Assembly (NCBI RefSeq): GCF_000024965.1
Contig: NC_013530.1
Coordinates: 2,418,001-2,482,000 of the forward strand
DNA from: Xylanimonas cellulosilytica DSM 15894
GTDB lineage: Bacteria > Actinomycetota > Actinomycetes > Actinomycetales > Cellulomonadaceae
Direction of reading: 5' to 3'
Length of the DNA: 64,000 nt
In this document: positions 26,689 to 35,028 of the stretch, one piece after another
Layout of the letters: every line of letters starts with the position of its first letter
Position numbering within the stretch: position 1 is the stretch's first letter
Translations under genes and position numbers: made by a program
Notes under the pieces: model-generated
What the model was told of the DNA's origin: nothing
Databases searched by the model: none
What the model saw: only the letters and a program-made list of their open reading frames with translations

Positions 26689-27261
26689 ATGGAGGACGAC
26701 GACGTCGCCGCGGCGCTGCGGGCGGTACCCCGTGGCGGGTTCCTCCCTCGCCTGCAGCGCCCCCTGGCGGCCCAGGACCGCCCGCTCGAGATCGGGCACG
26801 GACAGACCTGCTCGCAGCCGTCGACGGTCGCGGCGATGCTGCGCCTGCTCCGGGTACCGCGCGGCGCACGCGTGCTCGACGTCGGCGCGGGCTCCGGCTG
26901 GACGACGGCGCTGCTGGCGCACCTGGTGGGGCCGGACGGGGAGGTGTTCGGCGTCGAGCGCCGCGCGGACCTGGCCGCCTGGGGCGCGGCGAACGTTGCC
27001 CGGGCCGGCATGCCGTGGGCGCGTGAGGTGCGGGCGGAGGAGGGCGTGCTCGGCCGTCCGCGTGCGGACGGCTGGGACCGGATCCTCGTGTCGGCGGCCG
27101 CCGACGATCTGCCCGCGGCGCTGGTCGGCCAGGTCGCGACGGGCGGGCGCATGGTGATCCCGGTCCGCCACGCGATGGTGCTCGTGGAGGTCGACGACGA
27201 CGGCGCGGTCCGCACCTCGGAGCACGGCACGTACGCGTTCGTCCCCCTGATCGAGGACTAG
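26689..27261 (+). CDS. pcm: Protein-L-isoaspartate O-methyltransferase-like protein
   Basis: A 190-residue SAM methyltransferase of the PIMT family, which repairs isoaspartyl residues in aged proteins. ALRAVPRGGFLPR and DRPLEIGHGQTCSQPSTVAAML (core IGHGQTCSQPSTVA, the PIMT substrate motif) precede the SAM-binding VLDVGAGSGWTTALLA. The C-terminal half is short relative to E. coli Pcm, as often seen in actinobacterial paralogues. It is followed after 4 nt by an alpha/beta hydrolase gene, probably cotranscribed. Confidence 0.87.
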   Translation: MEDDDVAAALRAVPRGGFLPRLQRPLAAQDRPLEIGHGQTCSQPSTVAAMLRLLRVPRGARVLDVGAGSGWTTALLAHLVGPDGEVFGVERRADLAAWGAANVARAGMPWAREVRAEEGVLGRPRADGWDRILVSAAADDLPAALVGQVATGGRMVIPVRHAMVLVEVDDDGAVRTSEHGTYAFVPLIED

Positions 27262-27265
27262 ACCC

Positions 27266-28138
27266 GTGCCGCACGGGACGCGCAGGGCACCCGGGACGCA
27301 CAGCGCGCCCGGGACGCACGCGCCGGACCCTCGGCGCCGACCGTCGTCGCTAGTGACCGTCCGGGGCGGCCTGCGGCTGTCGTACGCGTCCCACGGCGAG
27401 GGTCCGGCCGTCGTGCTGCTGCCGGGGCCGACCGACTCGTGGCGTTCCTACGAACCCGTGCTCGAGCGGCTGCCGTCGTCGATCCGGGCGATCGCCGTCT
27501 CGCAACGCGGCCACGGCGACTCGGACAAGCCGGCCACCGGCTACGAGGTCGAGGACTTCGCCGCCGACGTGATCTCCCTGCTCGACACCCTCGACATCCG
27601 GCAGGCCGTCCTGGTCGGGCACTCGGGGTCGTGCCCGGTCGTCCGCCGCGTGGCCGTCGACCACCCCGACCGGGTCACCGGCCTGGTGCTCGAGGCGTCC
27701 CCGACCACGCTGGTCGGCGACGCGGGGTTCCAGGAGTTCGTGACGGCGGTCGTCTCCGGGCTGGAGGACCCGATCGACCCCGGGCTCGCCCGAGCCTTCG
27801 TCGTCGCCACCTCGCCGCACGGCATCGACCCGGCCGTCCTGGACCAGTTCGTGGACGACCTTCTGCAGGTGCCGGCCCGCGTGTGGCGCGAGACGTTCGG
27901 AGCGTTGCTGCGGTACGACGACACGCACCTCCTGGGGCGCATCGCCGCACCCACCCTGCTGATCTGGGGAGACGCCGACGAGCTGGTCGCACGACCGATG
28001 CAGGACGAGCTGGTCGCCCGGATCCCCGGCGCCACCTTGACGATCTACTCCGGTGTGGGCCATTCCCCCCGGTGGGAGGACCCGTCACGGTTCACGCGGG
28101 ACGTCGTCGAGTTCGTCGCGCGGTCAGGCCCGCGCTGA
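27266..28138 (+). CDS. Alpha/beta hydrolase
   Basis: The 290-residue enzyme has a complete catalytic triad: nucleophile Ser in LVGHSGSCPVV (G-H-S-G-S), Asp in LLIWGDADELV and His in SGVGHSPRWEDP. VSQRGHGDSDKP before the nucleophile is the typical hydrolase/esterase/haloalkane-dehalogenase-like segment. The Cys after the nucleophile loop is unusual but not diagnostic. The substrate is unknown. The start is GTG at 27266; an in-frame GTG at 27353 would remove a low-complexity 29-residue N-terminus and may be the real one. Confidence 0.82.
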   Translation: MPHGTRRAPGTHSAPGTHAPDPRRRPSSLVTVRGGLRLSYASHGEGPAVVLLPGPTDSWRSYEPVLERLPSSIRAIAVSQRGHGDSDKPATGYEVEDFAADVISLLDTLDIRQAVLVGHSGSCPVVRRVAVDHPDRVTGLVLEASPTTLVGDAGFQEFVTAVVSGLEDPIDPGLARAFVVATSPHGIDPAVLDQFVDDLLQVPARVWRETFGALLRYDDTHLLGRIAAPTLLIWGDADELVARPMQDELVARIPGATLTIYSGVGHSPRWEDPSRFTRDVVEFVARSGPR

Positions 28139-28151
28139 CGCGGCGGCATGA

Positions 28152-28742
28152 TCAGCGTCGATGCTGGCGGCAGCGGGCCTGATAGGACTCCTGCCCGCCC
28201 ACGTGGGCGGGCACCGGTGCGGTCGCATCGGCGTCGTCGGGCAGCAGGCGGACGTGGTAGGCCGCGTCGCGGCCGCAGATCGTGCACACCGCGGTCAGCT
28301 TGACCACGTTCTCCGCGACCGCCATGAGCGCCGGCAGCGGCTCGAACGGCCGCCCGTCGAACGTCACGCACAACCCTGCGACGACGACGACCAGCCCGTC
28401 GTCCGCGAGCCGCAGCACCACGTCCACCAGGTCCGGGCCGAAGAACTGCGCCTCGTCGATCGCGACCAGCTCGGTGCCCGGCGTCACGAGGCCTGGGATC
28501 TCGGCGGCCTCCGAGGCCGTCGCGGAGGGGATCTCCAGGCCCGAGTGGGACGCGATCTTGCCGCCGCCGGCCCGCACGTCGAGCGCGTGGTTGACGACGA
28601 CGACGCCGCGCCCCGCGATCCGGGCCCGCCGCACCCGCCGGACGAGCTCTTCGGACTTCCCGGCGAACATCGGCCCCGCGACCACCTCGACCCGTCCCGC
28701 CGTGCGCGCGGATGCAGGACCTGGGGCCGTGGGCGTGCTCAT
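28152..28742 (-). CDS. tdk: Thymidine kinase, type II
   Basis: The 196-residue salvage enzyme has the P-loop GPMFAGKSEELVRRVRRA, the Mg/catalytic DEAQFF, and a zinc-binding lasso (CTICGRDAAYHVR plus a C-terminal Cys). It phosphorylates thymidine using ATP. The start is ATG at 28742, with CAGGAT ending 8 nt upstream, possibly leaderless. It is convergent with the hydrolase gene (13 bp apart) and downstream of rne. Confidence 0.95.
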   Translation of the reverse strand: MSTPTAPGPASARTAGRVEVVAGPMFAGKSEELVRRVRRARIAGRGVVVVNHALDVRAGGGKIASHSGLEIPSATASEAAEIPGLVTPGTELVAIDEAQFFGPDLVDVVLRLADDGLVVVVAGLCVTFDGRPFEPLPALMAVAENVVKLTAVCTICGRDAAYHVRLLPDDADATAPVPAHVGGQESYQARCRQHRR

Positions 28743-28771
28743 AGCCTCAGATCCTGCACCCGCGGCGCAGG

Positions 28772-31700
28772 TCAGGGCTCGGCGGGGTGGTCGTGAGCGT
28801 GCGCGGCCGCCGCGGCGATCGTGGCCAGGGTGGCCTTGACCGCCTCGCGAGCCTCCGACTTGTCGTCGGGCAGCTTGGGGACCTCGGTGTGCGGCACCGT
28901 CTCGGCAGGCTTCGACGTCGCACGCTTACGACGCGACCGCTTCGACTCCCCCGCCGCGGTGCCGCCGTCGGCGGGCTCGGCGTGCGCGGAGCCACCCTTC
29001 TCGATCGGCTCGGCGTGCACGATGAAGCCGCGGCCCTTGCAGTGCTCGCAGGTCTCGCTGAACGCCTCGACCAGGCCCTGCCCGACGCGCTTGCGCGTCA
29101 TCTGGACCAGGCCCAGCGACGTCACCTCGGCCACCTGGTGCTTGGTGCGGTCGCGGCCCAGGCACTCGACCAGCCGGCGCAGCACCAGGTCACGGTTCGA
29201 CTCCAGCACCATGTCGATGAAGTCGATGACGATGATGCCGCCGATGTCGCGCAGGCGGAGCTGGCGGACGATCTCCTCCGCGGCCTCCAGGTTGTTGCGC
29301 GTCACCGTCTCCTCGAGCGTGCCGCCCGCACCGGTGAACTTGCCGGTGTTGACGTCGATGACGGTCATCGCCTCGGTGCGGTCGATGACCAGCGAGCCGC
29401 CCGAGGGCAGCCAGACCTTGCGGTCCATGCCCTTGGCGAGCTGCTCGTCGACGCGGTGCACGCTGAACACGTCGGTGTTCTCGGTCCATGAGGTCACCCG
29501 CTCGCGCAGGTCGGGGGCGAGCTCCTCGACGTACCCGGCGACCTCCTGCCAGGCACCGTCACCCTGCACGATCAGCGACGAGAAGTCGTCGTTGAAGATG
29601 TCGCGCACCACGCGGATCGCCAGGTCCGGCTCACCCTGCAGCAGCGCCGGGGCGCTGGTCGACGCGCGTCCGGCCTTGGTGGTGATGCCCGTCCACTGGT
29701 TCTGCAGGCGCTCGACGTCGGCGCGCAGCTCCTCCTCCGAGGCACCCTCGGCGGCGGTGCGCACGATGACTCCGGCCCCCTCGGGCACGATGTCGCGCAG
29801 CACCTTCTTGAGGCGGTTGCGCTCGACGTCGGGCAGCTTGCGGCTGATGCCGGTCATGCCGCCGCCGGGGACCAGCACCAGGTAGCGGCCCGCGAGCGTG
29901 ACCTGCGAGGTCAGGCGGGCGCCCTTGTGGCCGATCGGATCCTTGGTGACCTGCACCAGCACCGAGTCGCCCGACTTGAGGGCCTGCTCGATGCGGCGCG
30001 GCTGGCCGCCGTCCAGGCCGGCTGCGTCCCAGTTGACCTCACCGGCGTACAGGACGGCGTTGCGACCCTTGCCGACGTCGACGAACGCGGCCTCCATGGA
30101 CGGCAGCACGTTCTGCACGCGACCCAGGTACACGTTGCCCACCATGGACGACTGCGACTGCTGCGAGACGTAGTGCTCGACGAGCACGCCGTCCTCGAGC
30201 ACGGCGATCTGCGTGCGGCCGTCGCGCTCGCGCACGATCATCGAGCGCGAGACCGACTCGCGGCGCGCGAGGAACTCGGCCTCGGTGATGATCTGGCGGC
30301 GGCGGCCGGCGTCACGGCCCTCGCGGCGGCGCTGACGCTTGGCCTCCAGGCGCGTGGAGCCCTTGAGCGCGGTCACCTCGTCGCTCGAGCGGCTGCGCTG
30401 GGTCTCGGCACGCTCGGCACGCGAGCCGCGGCGCCGACGACGGCGACGGCTGGAGCCGCGCGAGCCGTCCTCGCCGCCCTCCTCGCCCTCGTCGGTCGTG
30501 TCGTCCTCAGCCTCGTCGGCGCCCTCGGTCTCCGCGTCGGCGTCCGCCGGGTCCGCGTCGGTCGCGTCGTCCTCGTCGCCGTCCTCGTCCTCGGGGCGGC
30601 GGCCGCCACGACGGCCGCGGCCGCCCCGGCGCCGACGACGGCGCGGGCGGTCGTCGTCCTCGGGCTCCAGCTCGGTGTCCTCGTCGTCGACCAGATCCTC
30701 CGGACCCAGGTCGACCAGCTCGACGCCGTCGGCGACGAGCTCGGCCTCGATCGCGGCGACCTCCTCGGCCGCGGCGGCCTCCTCACCCGTCAGCTCGACG
30801 GGCTCGGGCGCAGTCGGCTCGACCCGCGCGGCGGCCCCGACCGGTTCGGGCAGGTCCAGGACGAGAGGAGCCTTCGCGGGGGCGTCCGCGGTCGTGGGCT
30901 CGGCGGTCTTCCGGGACGCACGCCGTGCGCGGCCGGACGCGGGCTTCCGCTCCGCGGTGGGCCGCGTCTCCGCGACGTCCTGGGTCTCGGCCCCGCCCTG
31001 GATCTCCGGGGTGGGCGTCGTCTCGGCGGGCTTCGTCGCCAGCGCGGGCGTCGTGGGCGGGCCCGCGGGTGCGACGACGCGGCGTGAGCGGCGCGGCGTG
31101 GCGAGGTCCGGCGCCTGGAAGAGCATCGCGGTGGTGGCCAGGCGCGGCGTCGACGAACCGGGAGCGCGCGAGGCGGTCGCCGTCGAGTCCGCGGGCGGCT
31201 CGGTGTCCGCGACGGCCTGCTCGCCGGTCGTGGCGGCTACCGGCTCGGCAGCGGAACCGGACCGCTCGACGCGGTCGGTGCGTTCAGCGCGCGCACGGCG
31301 GGTGCGGGGGGCGCGGGTGGCCGCCTCGGCGCCGGGCTCGTCGGCGCTCTCGGTCTTCGCTGCGGCCTTGGCACGGGTCGACTTGGTGGCGGCGGTCTTC
31401 GGGGCGCGGGTCTCGCGCCCCGGCTCGCCCTGCGCGGCGGTGTTCTCTGCGACGGTGTCCTGCGCGGGGGTGTCCGCGGCGGGAGCCTCCGTCGCGGGCA
31501 CGACCTCGGTGGCCGCCTCCTGTGCGGCGGCCTTCGGGCGGCGCGTGCGGGTGGTCTTGCGGGGTGCCTTCTCGACGGGCTCGACGTCGTCCGCGCGGGC
31601 GGGAGCGGAGGCGCTCGGAGCGGCCGGGCCGTTCGGCAGCTCGATGTCGGCGAGGCTGCGGACGGCGCGCCGGCTGCCCGCACCGGTGGACCGGCCCACG

Positions 31701-31903
31701 GTCACCCGGGTGCTCGGCTCCGTGGTGGCGGCGTCGTCGGCCCGCTCGGGCATGACGATGTCGGTGAGGCTGAGGGCCGCGGGCTCGGCCTGCCGGGGGG
31801 TGACGGGCGCGTCCGGCGTGGTGCCGGCGGCGGGGCCACCCGCGGGGCGCATCACACGGCGGCGTGCGGGCTTGCGGGTGGGTTCGGTGTTGTCAGAGGT
31901 CAC
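28772..31903 (-). CDS. rne: Ribonuclease E/G with long disordered N-terminal extension
   Basis: This 1043-residue endoribonuclease initiates mRNA decay and rRNA processing. Residues 1-545 are low-complexity, alternating basic ([13 protein letters not shown]-type) and acidic blocks, as in actinobacterial RNase E, where the scaffold is N-terminal. The S1 domain starts near 585. Catalytic Asp residues lie in DVNTGK (about 850) and DFIDM (about 894), and the Zn-link CEHC is at 952-955. The remaining tail is about 85 residues, Lys/Arg/Glu-rich. The start is GTG at 31903 with AGGAG about 9 nt upstream. RNase E is commonly next to rplU in Actinobacteria; here five or so genes separate them. Confidence 0.95.
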   Translation of the reverse strand: MTSDNTEPTRKPARRRVMRPAGGPAAGTTPDAPVTPRQAEPAALSLTDIVMPERADDAATTEPSTRVTVGRSTGAGSRRAVRSLADIELPNGPAAPSASAPARADDVEPVEKAPRKTTRTRRPKAAAQEAATEVVPATEAPAADTPAQDTVAENTAAQGEPGRETRAPKTAATKSTRAKAAAKTESADEPGAEAATRAPRTRRARAERTDRVERSGSAAEPVAATTGEQAVADTEPPADSTATASRAPGSSTPRLATTAMLFQAPDLATPRRSRRVVAPAGPPTTPALATKPAETTPTPEIQGGAETQDVAETRPTAERKPASGRARRASRKTAEPTTADAPAKAPLVLDLPEPVGAAARVEPTAPEPVELTGEEAAAAEEVAAIEAELVADGVELVDLGPEDLVDDEDTELEPEDDDRPRRRRRRGGRGRRGGRRPEDEDGDEDDATDADPADADAETEGADEAEDDTTDEGEEGGEDGSRGSSRRRRRRRGSRAERAETQRSRSSDEVTALKGSTRLEAKRQRRREGRDAGRRRQIITEAEFLARRESVSRSMIVRERDGRTQIAVLEDGVLVEHYVSQQSQSSMVGNVYLGRVQNVLPSMEAAFVDVGKGRNAVLYAGEVNWDAAGLDGGQPRRIEQALKSGDSVLVQVTKDPIGHKGARLTSQVTLAGRYLVLVPGGGMTGISRKLPDVERNRLKKVLRDIVPEGAGVIVRTAAEGASEEELRADVERLQNQWTGITTKAGRASTSAPALLQGEPDLAIRVVRDIFNDDFSSLIVQGDGAWQEVAGYVEELAPDLRERVTSWTENTDVFSVHRVDEQLAKGMDRKVWLPSGGSLVIDRTEAMTVIDVNTGKFTGAGGTLEETVTRNNLEAAEEIVRQLRLRDIGGIIVIDFIDMVLESNRDLVLRRLVECLGRDRTKHQVAEVTSLGLVQMTRKRVGQGLVEAFSETCEHCKGRGFIVHAEPIEKGGSAHAEPADGGTAAGESKRSRRKRATSKPAETVPHTEVPKLPDDKSEAREAVKATLATIAAAAAHAHDHPAEP

Positions 31904-32255
31904 GCGGTGTGTGCTCCTGCTGCCCTGCCGCCCACACCACACCTGTGGGCCGCCGGGCGCTCGTCGTCCGTTCCGCGGATGGGCGGCTGGACGGAAGTCT
32001 CGGTGACGGCCGGCGACTGCCTCGTCTTCGCGGACGCCGGGCGGTCAGGGTCCCCTTCAGTGACTCTGACCGCGGCACCGCGTGCGGACGCGGGAGCTGC
32101 GAGCTCGTGGCCTTCGAGGGGATGTGGCCCCCGGAGGTTGCGTTCAAGTATCGCACCGTCGTGACCGTCTCGTGACGAACGGGCGCTGCGTGTCCGGCAC
32201 GACCTTGGGCCGTAGGGGTCACCGAGCGACGCGGCCGCCGGCGGACGACCCCCGC
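31904..32255. other. Intergenic region between rne and cydA, rne-proximal part
   Basis: Part of the 502-bp divergent gap. Apart from the hairpin and candidate rne promoter I see no gene, repeat or RNA gene. Short open frames here have no ribosome site and look like chance. Confidence 0.6.
32041..32073 (-). promoter_or_regulatory. Hairpin in the putative rne 5' leader
   Basis: A 12-bp stem with one G-U pair (32041-32052 with 32062-32073, 9-nt loop). A possible GATACT -10 box at 32147-32152 on the minus strand would give a leader of about 240 nt containing this hairpin. Long structured rne leaders are known from E. coli, where they mediate autoregulation; the parallel is inference. Confidence 0.35.
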
Positions 32256-32311
32256 TGTAAGGATGCTCACACCGTGTCGGATTGACTCGTGAAGAACTTC
32301 ACGAGCAGGCT
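32256..32311 (+). promoter_or_regulatory. cydABDC promoter with Rex-type operator
   Basis: TTGACT (32283-32288), 17-nt spacer, CAGGCT (32306-32311). The spacer is almost filled by a perfect dyad: CTCGTGAA (32286-32293), GAAC, TTCACGAG (32298-32305). Its CGTGAA-N4-TTCACG core has the geometry of the Streptomyces Rex site (TGTGAA-N4-TTCACA), with one T-to-C change per half. A weaker site TGTAAG-N4-CTCACA lies at 32256-32271. Rex releases DNA when NADH/NAD+ rises, inducing cytochrome bd at low oxygen. Confidence 0.72.
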
Positions 32312-32337
32312 GCACGCAGGCCCCGACGTGCGGAGAC

Positions 32338-32360
32338 TCTCCCGCTGCGACGTCGGGAGA
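32338..32360 (+). promoter_or_regulatory. Hairpin in the cydA leader
   Basis: Perfect 7-bp stem TCTCCCG/CGGGAGA with a 9-nt loop in the roughly 90-nt leader. The ribosome site AGGAG follows at about 32392, just before the GTG start. Confidence 0.4.
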
Positions 32361-32405
32361 CTGCGCAGTTGGCCCGTGCCGGTCCCGAGCTCAGGAGACG
32401 CACCC

Positions 32406-33905
32406 GTGGAGACCTTGGACCTCGCCCGATGGCAGTTCGCCATCACGACCGTCTACCACTTCATCCTCGTCCCGTTGACGATCGGGCTGGCGCCCCTCGT
32501 CGCGGGCATGCAGACGGCGTGGGTGGTGACGAAGAACGAGCGCTGGCTCCGCCTGACCAAGTTCTTCGGCAAGCTGCTGCTCATCAACTTCGCCCTCGGC
32601 GTGGCCACCGGCATCGTGCAGGAGTTCCAGTTCGGCATGGCCTGGAGCGAGTACTCCCGGTTCGTCGGTGACGTGTTCGGGGCGCCGCTGGCGATGGAGG
32701 CCCTGGCGGCCTTCTTCGTCGAGTCGACGTTCCTGGGGCTGTGGATCTTCGGCTGGGACCGCCTGAGCAAGAAGGTGCACCTCGCGTGCATCTGGCTGCT
32801 GGCGATCGCGACCAACCTCTCCGCGTACTTCATCCTCGCCGCCAACTCGTGGATGCAGCACCCCGTCGGCACCGTCTACAACGAGGCGACCGGCCGGGCC
32901 GAGATGGAGTCGATCGGCGCGATCCTCACCAACAGCACGCTGCTGGCCGCGTTCCCGCACACCATCAGCGCCGCGTTCCTGGTCGCCGGCACGTTCGTGT
33001 CCGGCATCGCCACCTGGTGGATGGTGCGCCTGGTGCGGAGCAAGAAGCCCGAGCTCGTCGCGCTCGCGCGGGACACGTACCGCCCCGCCGTCGTCCTCGG
33101 GGCGATCGTCATGCTGGTCTCGGGCATCGGCGTCGGCATCTCCGGCGACGTGCAGGGCAGGCTCATGTACGAGCAGCAACCGGGCAAGATGTCCGCCGCG
33201 GAGGGCCTGTGCGAGTCCGAGGAGGGGGCGGCGTTCTCCCTGCTCACCGTGGGGCCCTGGAACCCGACGTGCGACGACCTCACGCGCGTGATCTCGGTAC
33301 CGGGCGTCGCAAGCTTCCTCGGCACCGGGCACTTCTCCGGACCCGAGTCCGCGCTGCCCGGCGTCAACGACGTGCAGCGCGAGATGGAGGCGCGGTTCGG
33401 CGCGACCGACGAGGCCGGCAACCCGATCAGCTACACCCCGCCGCTCGGCATCACCTACTGGTCGTTCCGCCTCATGATCGGGCTGGCCGCGTTCTCCGCT
33501 GCGCTCGCCCTGTGGGCGCTGTGGGCCACGCGCCGCGGGCGCACCTCGGACAACCCGTGGCTGTCCCGGCTCGCGATCGTCGCCATCCCGGCGCCGTTCC
33601 TCGCGTCCTCGTTCGGGTGGATCTTCACGGAGGTCGGCCGGCAGCCCTGGGTGGTCGCCCCCAACCCCACCGGCATCGACCAGGTGCGGCTGCTGACCGA
33701 GCGTGGCGTGTCCACCGCGGTGCCACCGGGCGTCGTCCTCGCCTCGCTGATCGTCTTCACGCTGCTGTACGCCGCCCTCGGCGTCGTCTGGTACCGGCTC
33801 ATCCACCGGTACGCGATCGAGGGCGTGCCGCAGGTGCACGACGAGTCCCCCGAGGCCCGCGCCCGCGACATCGACGCGGACCGCCCGATGTCCTTCGCCT
33901 ACTGA
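32406..33905 (+). CDS. cydA: Cytochrome bd ubiquinol/menaquinol oxidase subunit I
   Basis: A 499-residue membrane subunit carrying haems b558, b595 and d, which oxidises quinol and reduces O2 at low oxygen. Conserved sites: His18 in QFAITTVYHFILVPLTIG (QFAITTVYHF), WSEYSRFVGDVFG, NSWMQHPVG, FPHTISAAFLVAG (haem ligand region), and EVGRQPWVV (GRQPW) near residue 412. The Q-loop is the short form. The start is GTG at 32406 with AGGAGA 8 nt upstream; an in-frame extension to 32289 would include the promoter and is rejected. Confidence 0.96.
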   Translation: METLDLARWQFAITTVYHFILVPLTIGLAPLVAGMQTAWVVTKNERWLRLTKFFGKLLLINFALGVATGIVQEFQFGMAWSEYSRFVGDVFGAPLAMEALAAFFVESTFLGLWIFGWDRLSKKVHLACIWLLAIATNLSAYFILAANSWMQHPVGTVYNEATGRAEMESIGAILTNSTLLAAFPHTISAAFLVAGTFVSGIATWWMVRLVRSKKPELVALARDTYRPAVVLGAIVMLVSGIGVGISGDVQGRLMYEQQPGKMSAAEGLCESEEGAAFSLLTVGPWNPTCDDLTRVISVPGVASFLGTGHFSGPESALPGVNDVQREMEARFGATDEAGNPISYTPPLGITYWSFRLMIGLAAFSAALALWALWATRRGRTSDNPWLSRLAIVAIPAPFLASSFGWIFTEVGRQPWVVAPNPTGIDQVRLLTERGVSTAVPPGVVLASLIVFTLLYAALGVVWYRLIHRYAIEGVPQVHDESPEARARDIDADRPMSFAY

Positions 33906-33932
33906 GCCGCGGCCGAGACAAGGAGAACTGAG

Positions 33933-35021
33933 ATGGACCTGTCGATCCTGTGGTTCGTGCTCATCGCCGTCCTGTGGACCGGGTACCTGGTGCTCGAAGG
34001 CTTCGACTTCGGCGTCGGGATGCTGCTGTCGATCTTCCCGCGCGGCACCGCGAAGCAGAAGCACGACGAGCGCCGCGTGCTCATCAACACCATCGGCCCC
34101 GTCTGGGACGGCAACGAGGTGTGGCTGCTCACCGCCGGCGGCGCGACCTTCGCCGCCTTCCCCGAGTGGTACGCCACCCTGTTCTCAGGGTTCTACATCC
34201 CGCTGCTGCTCATCCTGGTCGCACTCATCGTGCGCGTGGTCGCGTTCGAGTACCGCGGCAAGATCGCCTCGGCGGTGTGGGCGCGTCGGTTCGACGTGCT
34301 CCTCCAGATCGGCTCGTGGGTGCCCGCGGTCCTGTGGGGCGTCGCGTTCGCCAACCTGGTGCGCGGCGTGCAGCTCGACGTCGACCACCAGTACGTGGGC
34401 GGGTTCTGGGCGCTCCTCAACCCGTTCGCGCTGCTGGGCGGCCTGACGACGCTGGTGCTGTTCCTCCTGCACGGCTCGGTGTTCCTCGCGCTCAAGACCG
34501 ACGGCGAGCTGCGCCTGCGGGCACGGACGTTCGCCGCGCGGCTCTCGCTGGCCGCCGTCGTCATCGCGGGCGGCTGGGCCGTCTGGGCCCAGGTCGCGTT
34601 CTCCGTGACGTGGACGTGGGCTGCCGTCGCCGTCGCCGCGCTCTGCCTGGTCGGCGTCGTCGTCACCAACGCCCGCGGGCGCGAGAGCTGGGCCTTCACG
34701 CTCTCGGCCGTCGCGATCGTCGCCGCCGTCGTGCTGATCTTCGGGTCCATGTACCCCGACGTGATGCCCGGGCTCGACGGCGGACCGTCCCTGTCGATCG
34801 CCGCCGCGTCGTCGACCCCCTACACGCTGACCGTGATGACGTGGGTCGCCGTGATCCTCACCCCCGTCGTCATCGCCTACCAGAGCTGGACGTACTGGGT
34901 GTTCCGGCGCCGGCTGACCACGTCGGACCTGCCCGCGCCGGCCGGCCTGTCGTGGAAGAAGGTGCGCGAAGCCCTCGGCGGCGCCGACGAGCCCGCGGTC
35001 ACGCCCGCCGACCTCAACTGA
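33933..35021 (+). CDS. cydB: Cytochrome bd oxidase subunit II
   Basis: The 362-residue CydB has about eight helices. LVLEGFDFGVGMLLSIFPRG (core LEGFDFGVGML), GPVWDGNEVWLLTAGGATFAAFPEWYA (core DGNEVWLL) and a C-terminal SWTYWVFRRRL are standard. AAGGAGA lies 6 nt before the ATG. It is 27 bp after cydA and 7 bp before cydD in one operon. Confidence 0.96.
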   Translation: MDLSILWFVLIAVLWTGYLVLEGFDFGVGMLLSIFPRGTAKQKHDERRVLINTIGPVWDGNEVWLLTAGGATFAAFPEWYATLFSGFYIPLLLILVALIVRVVAFEYRGKIASAVWARRFDVLLQIGSWVPAVLWGVAFANLVRGVQLDVDHQYVGGFWALLNPFALLGGLTTLVLFLLHGSVFLALKTDGELRLRARTFAARLSLAAVVIAGGWAVWAQVAFSVTWTWAAVAVAALCLVGVVVTNARGRESWAFTLSAVAIVAAVVLIFGSMYPDVMPGLDGGPSLSIAAASSTPYTLTVMTWVAVILTPVVIAYQSWTYWVFRRRLTTSDLPAPAGLSWKKVREALGGADEPAVTPADLN

Positions 35022-35028
35022 CGGCCGC

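Noticed and set aside
28772-31942. RNase E start 13 codons further upstream
   Set aside because: No ribosome site precedes it, whereas GTG 31903 has AGGAG upstream.
32289-32405. An N-terminal extension of CydA starting at 32289
   Set aside because: It would translate through the Rex-like operator, -10 region and leader hairpin. CydA normally begins a few residues before the QFA..YHF motif, as at 32406.
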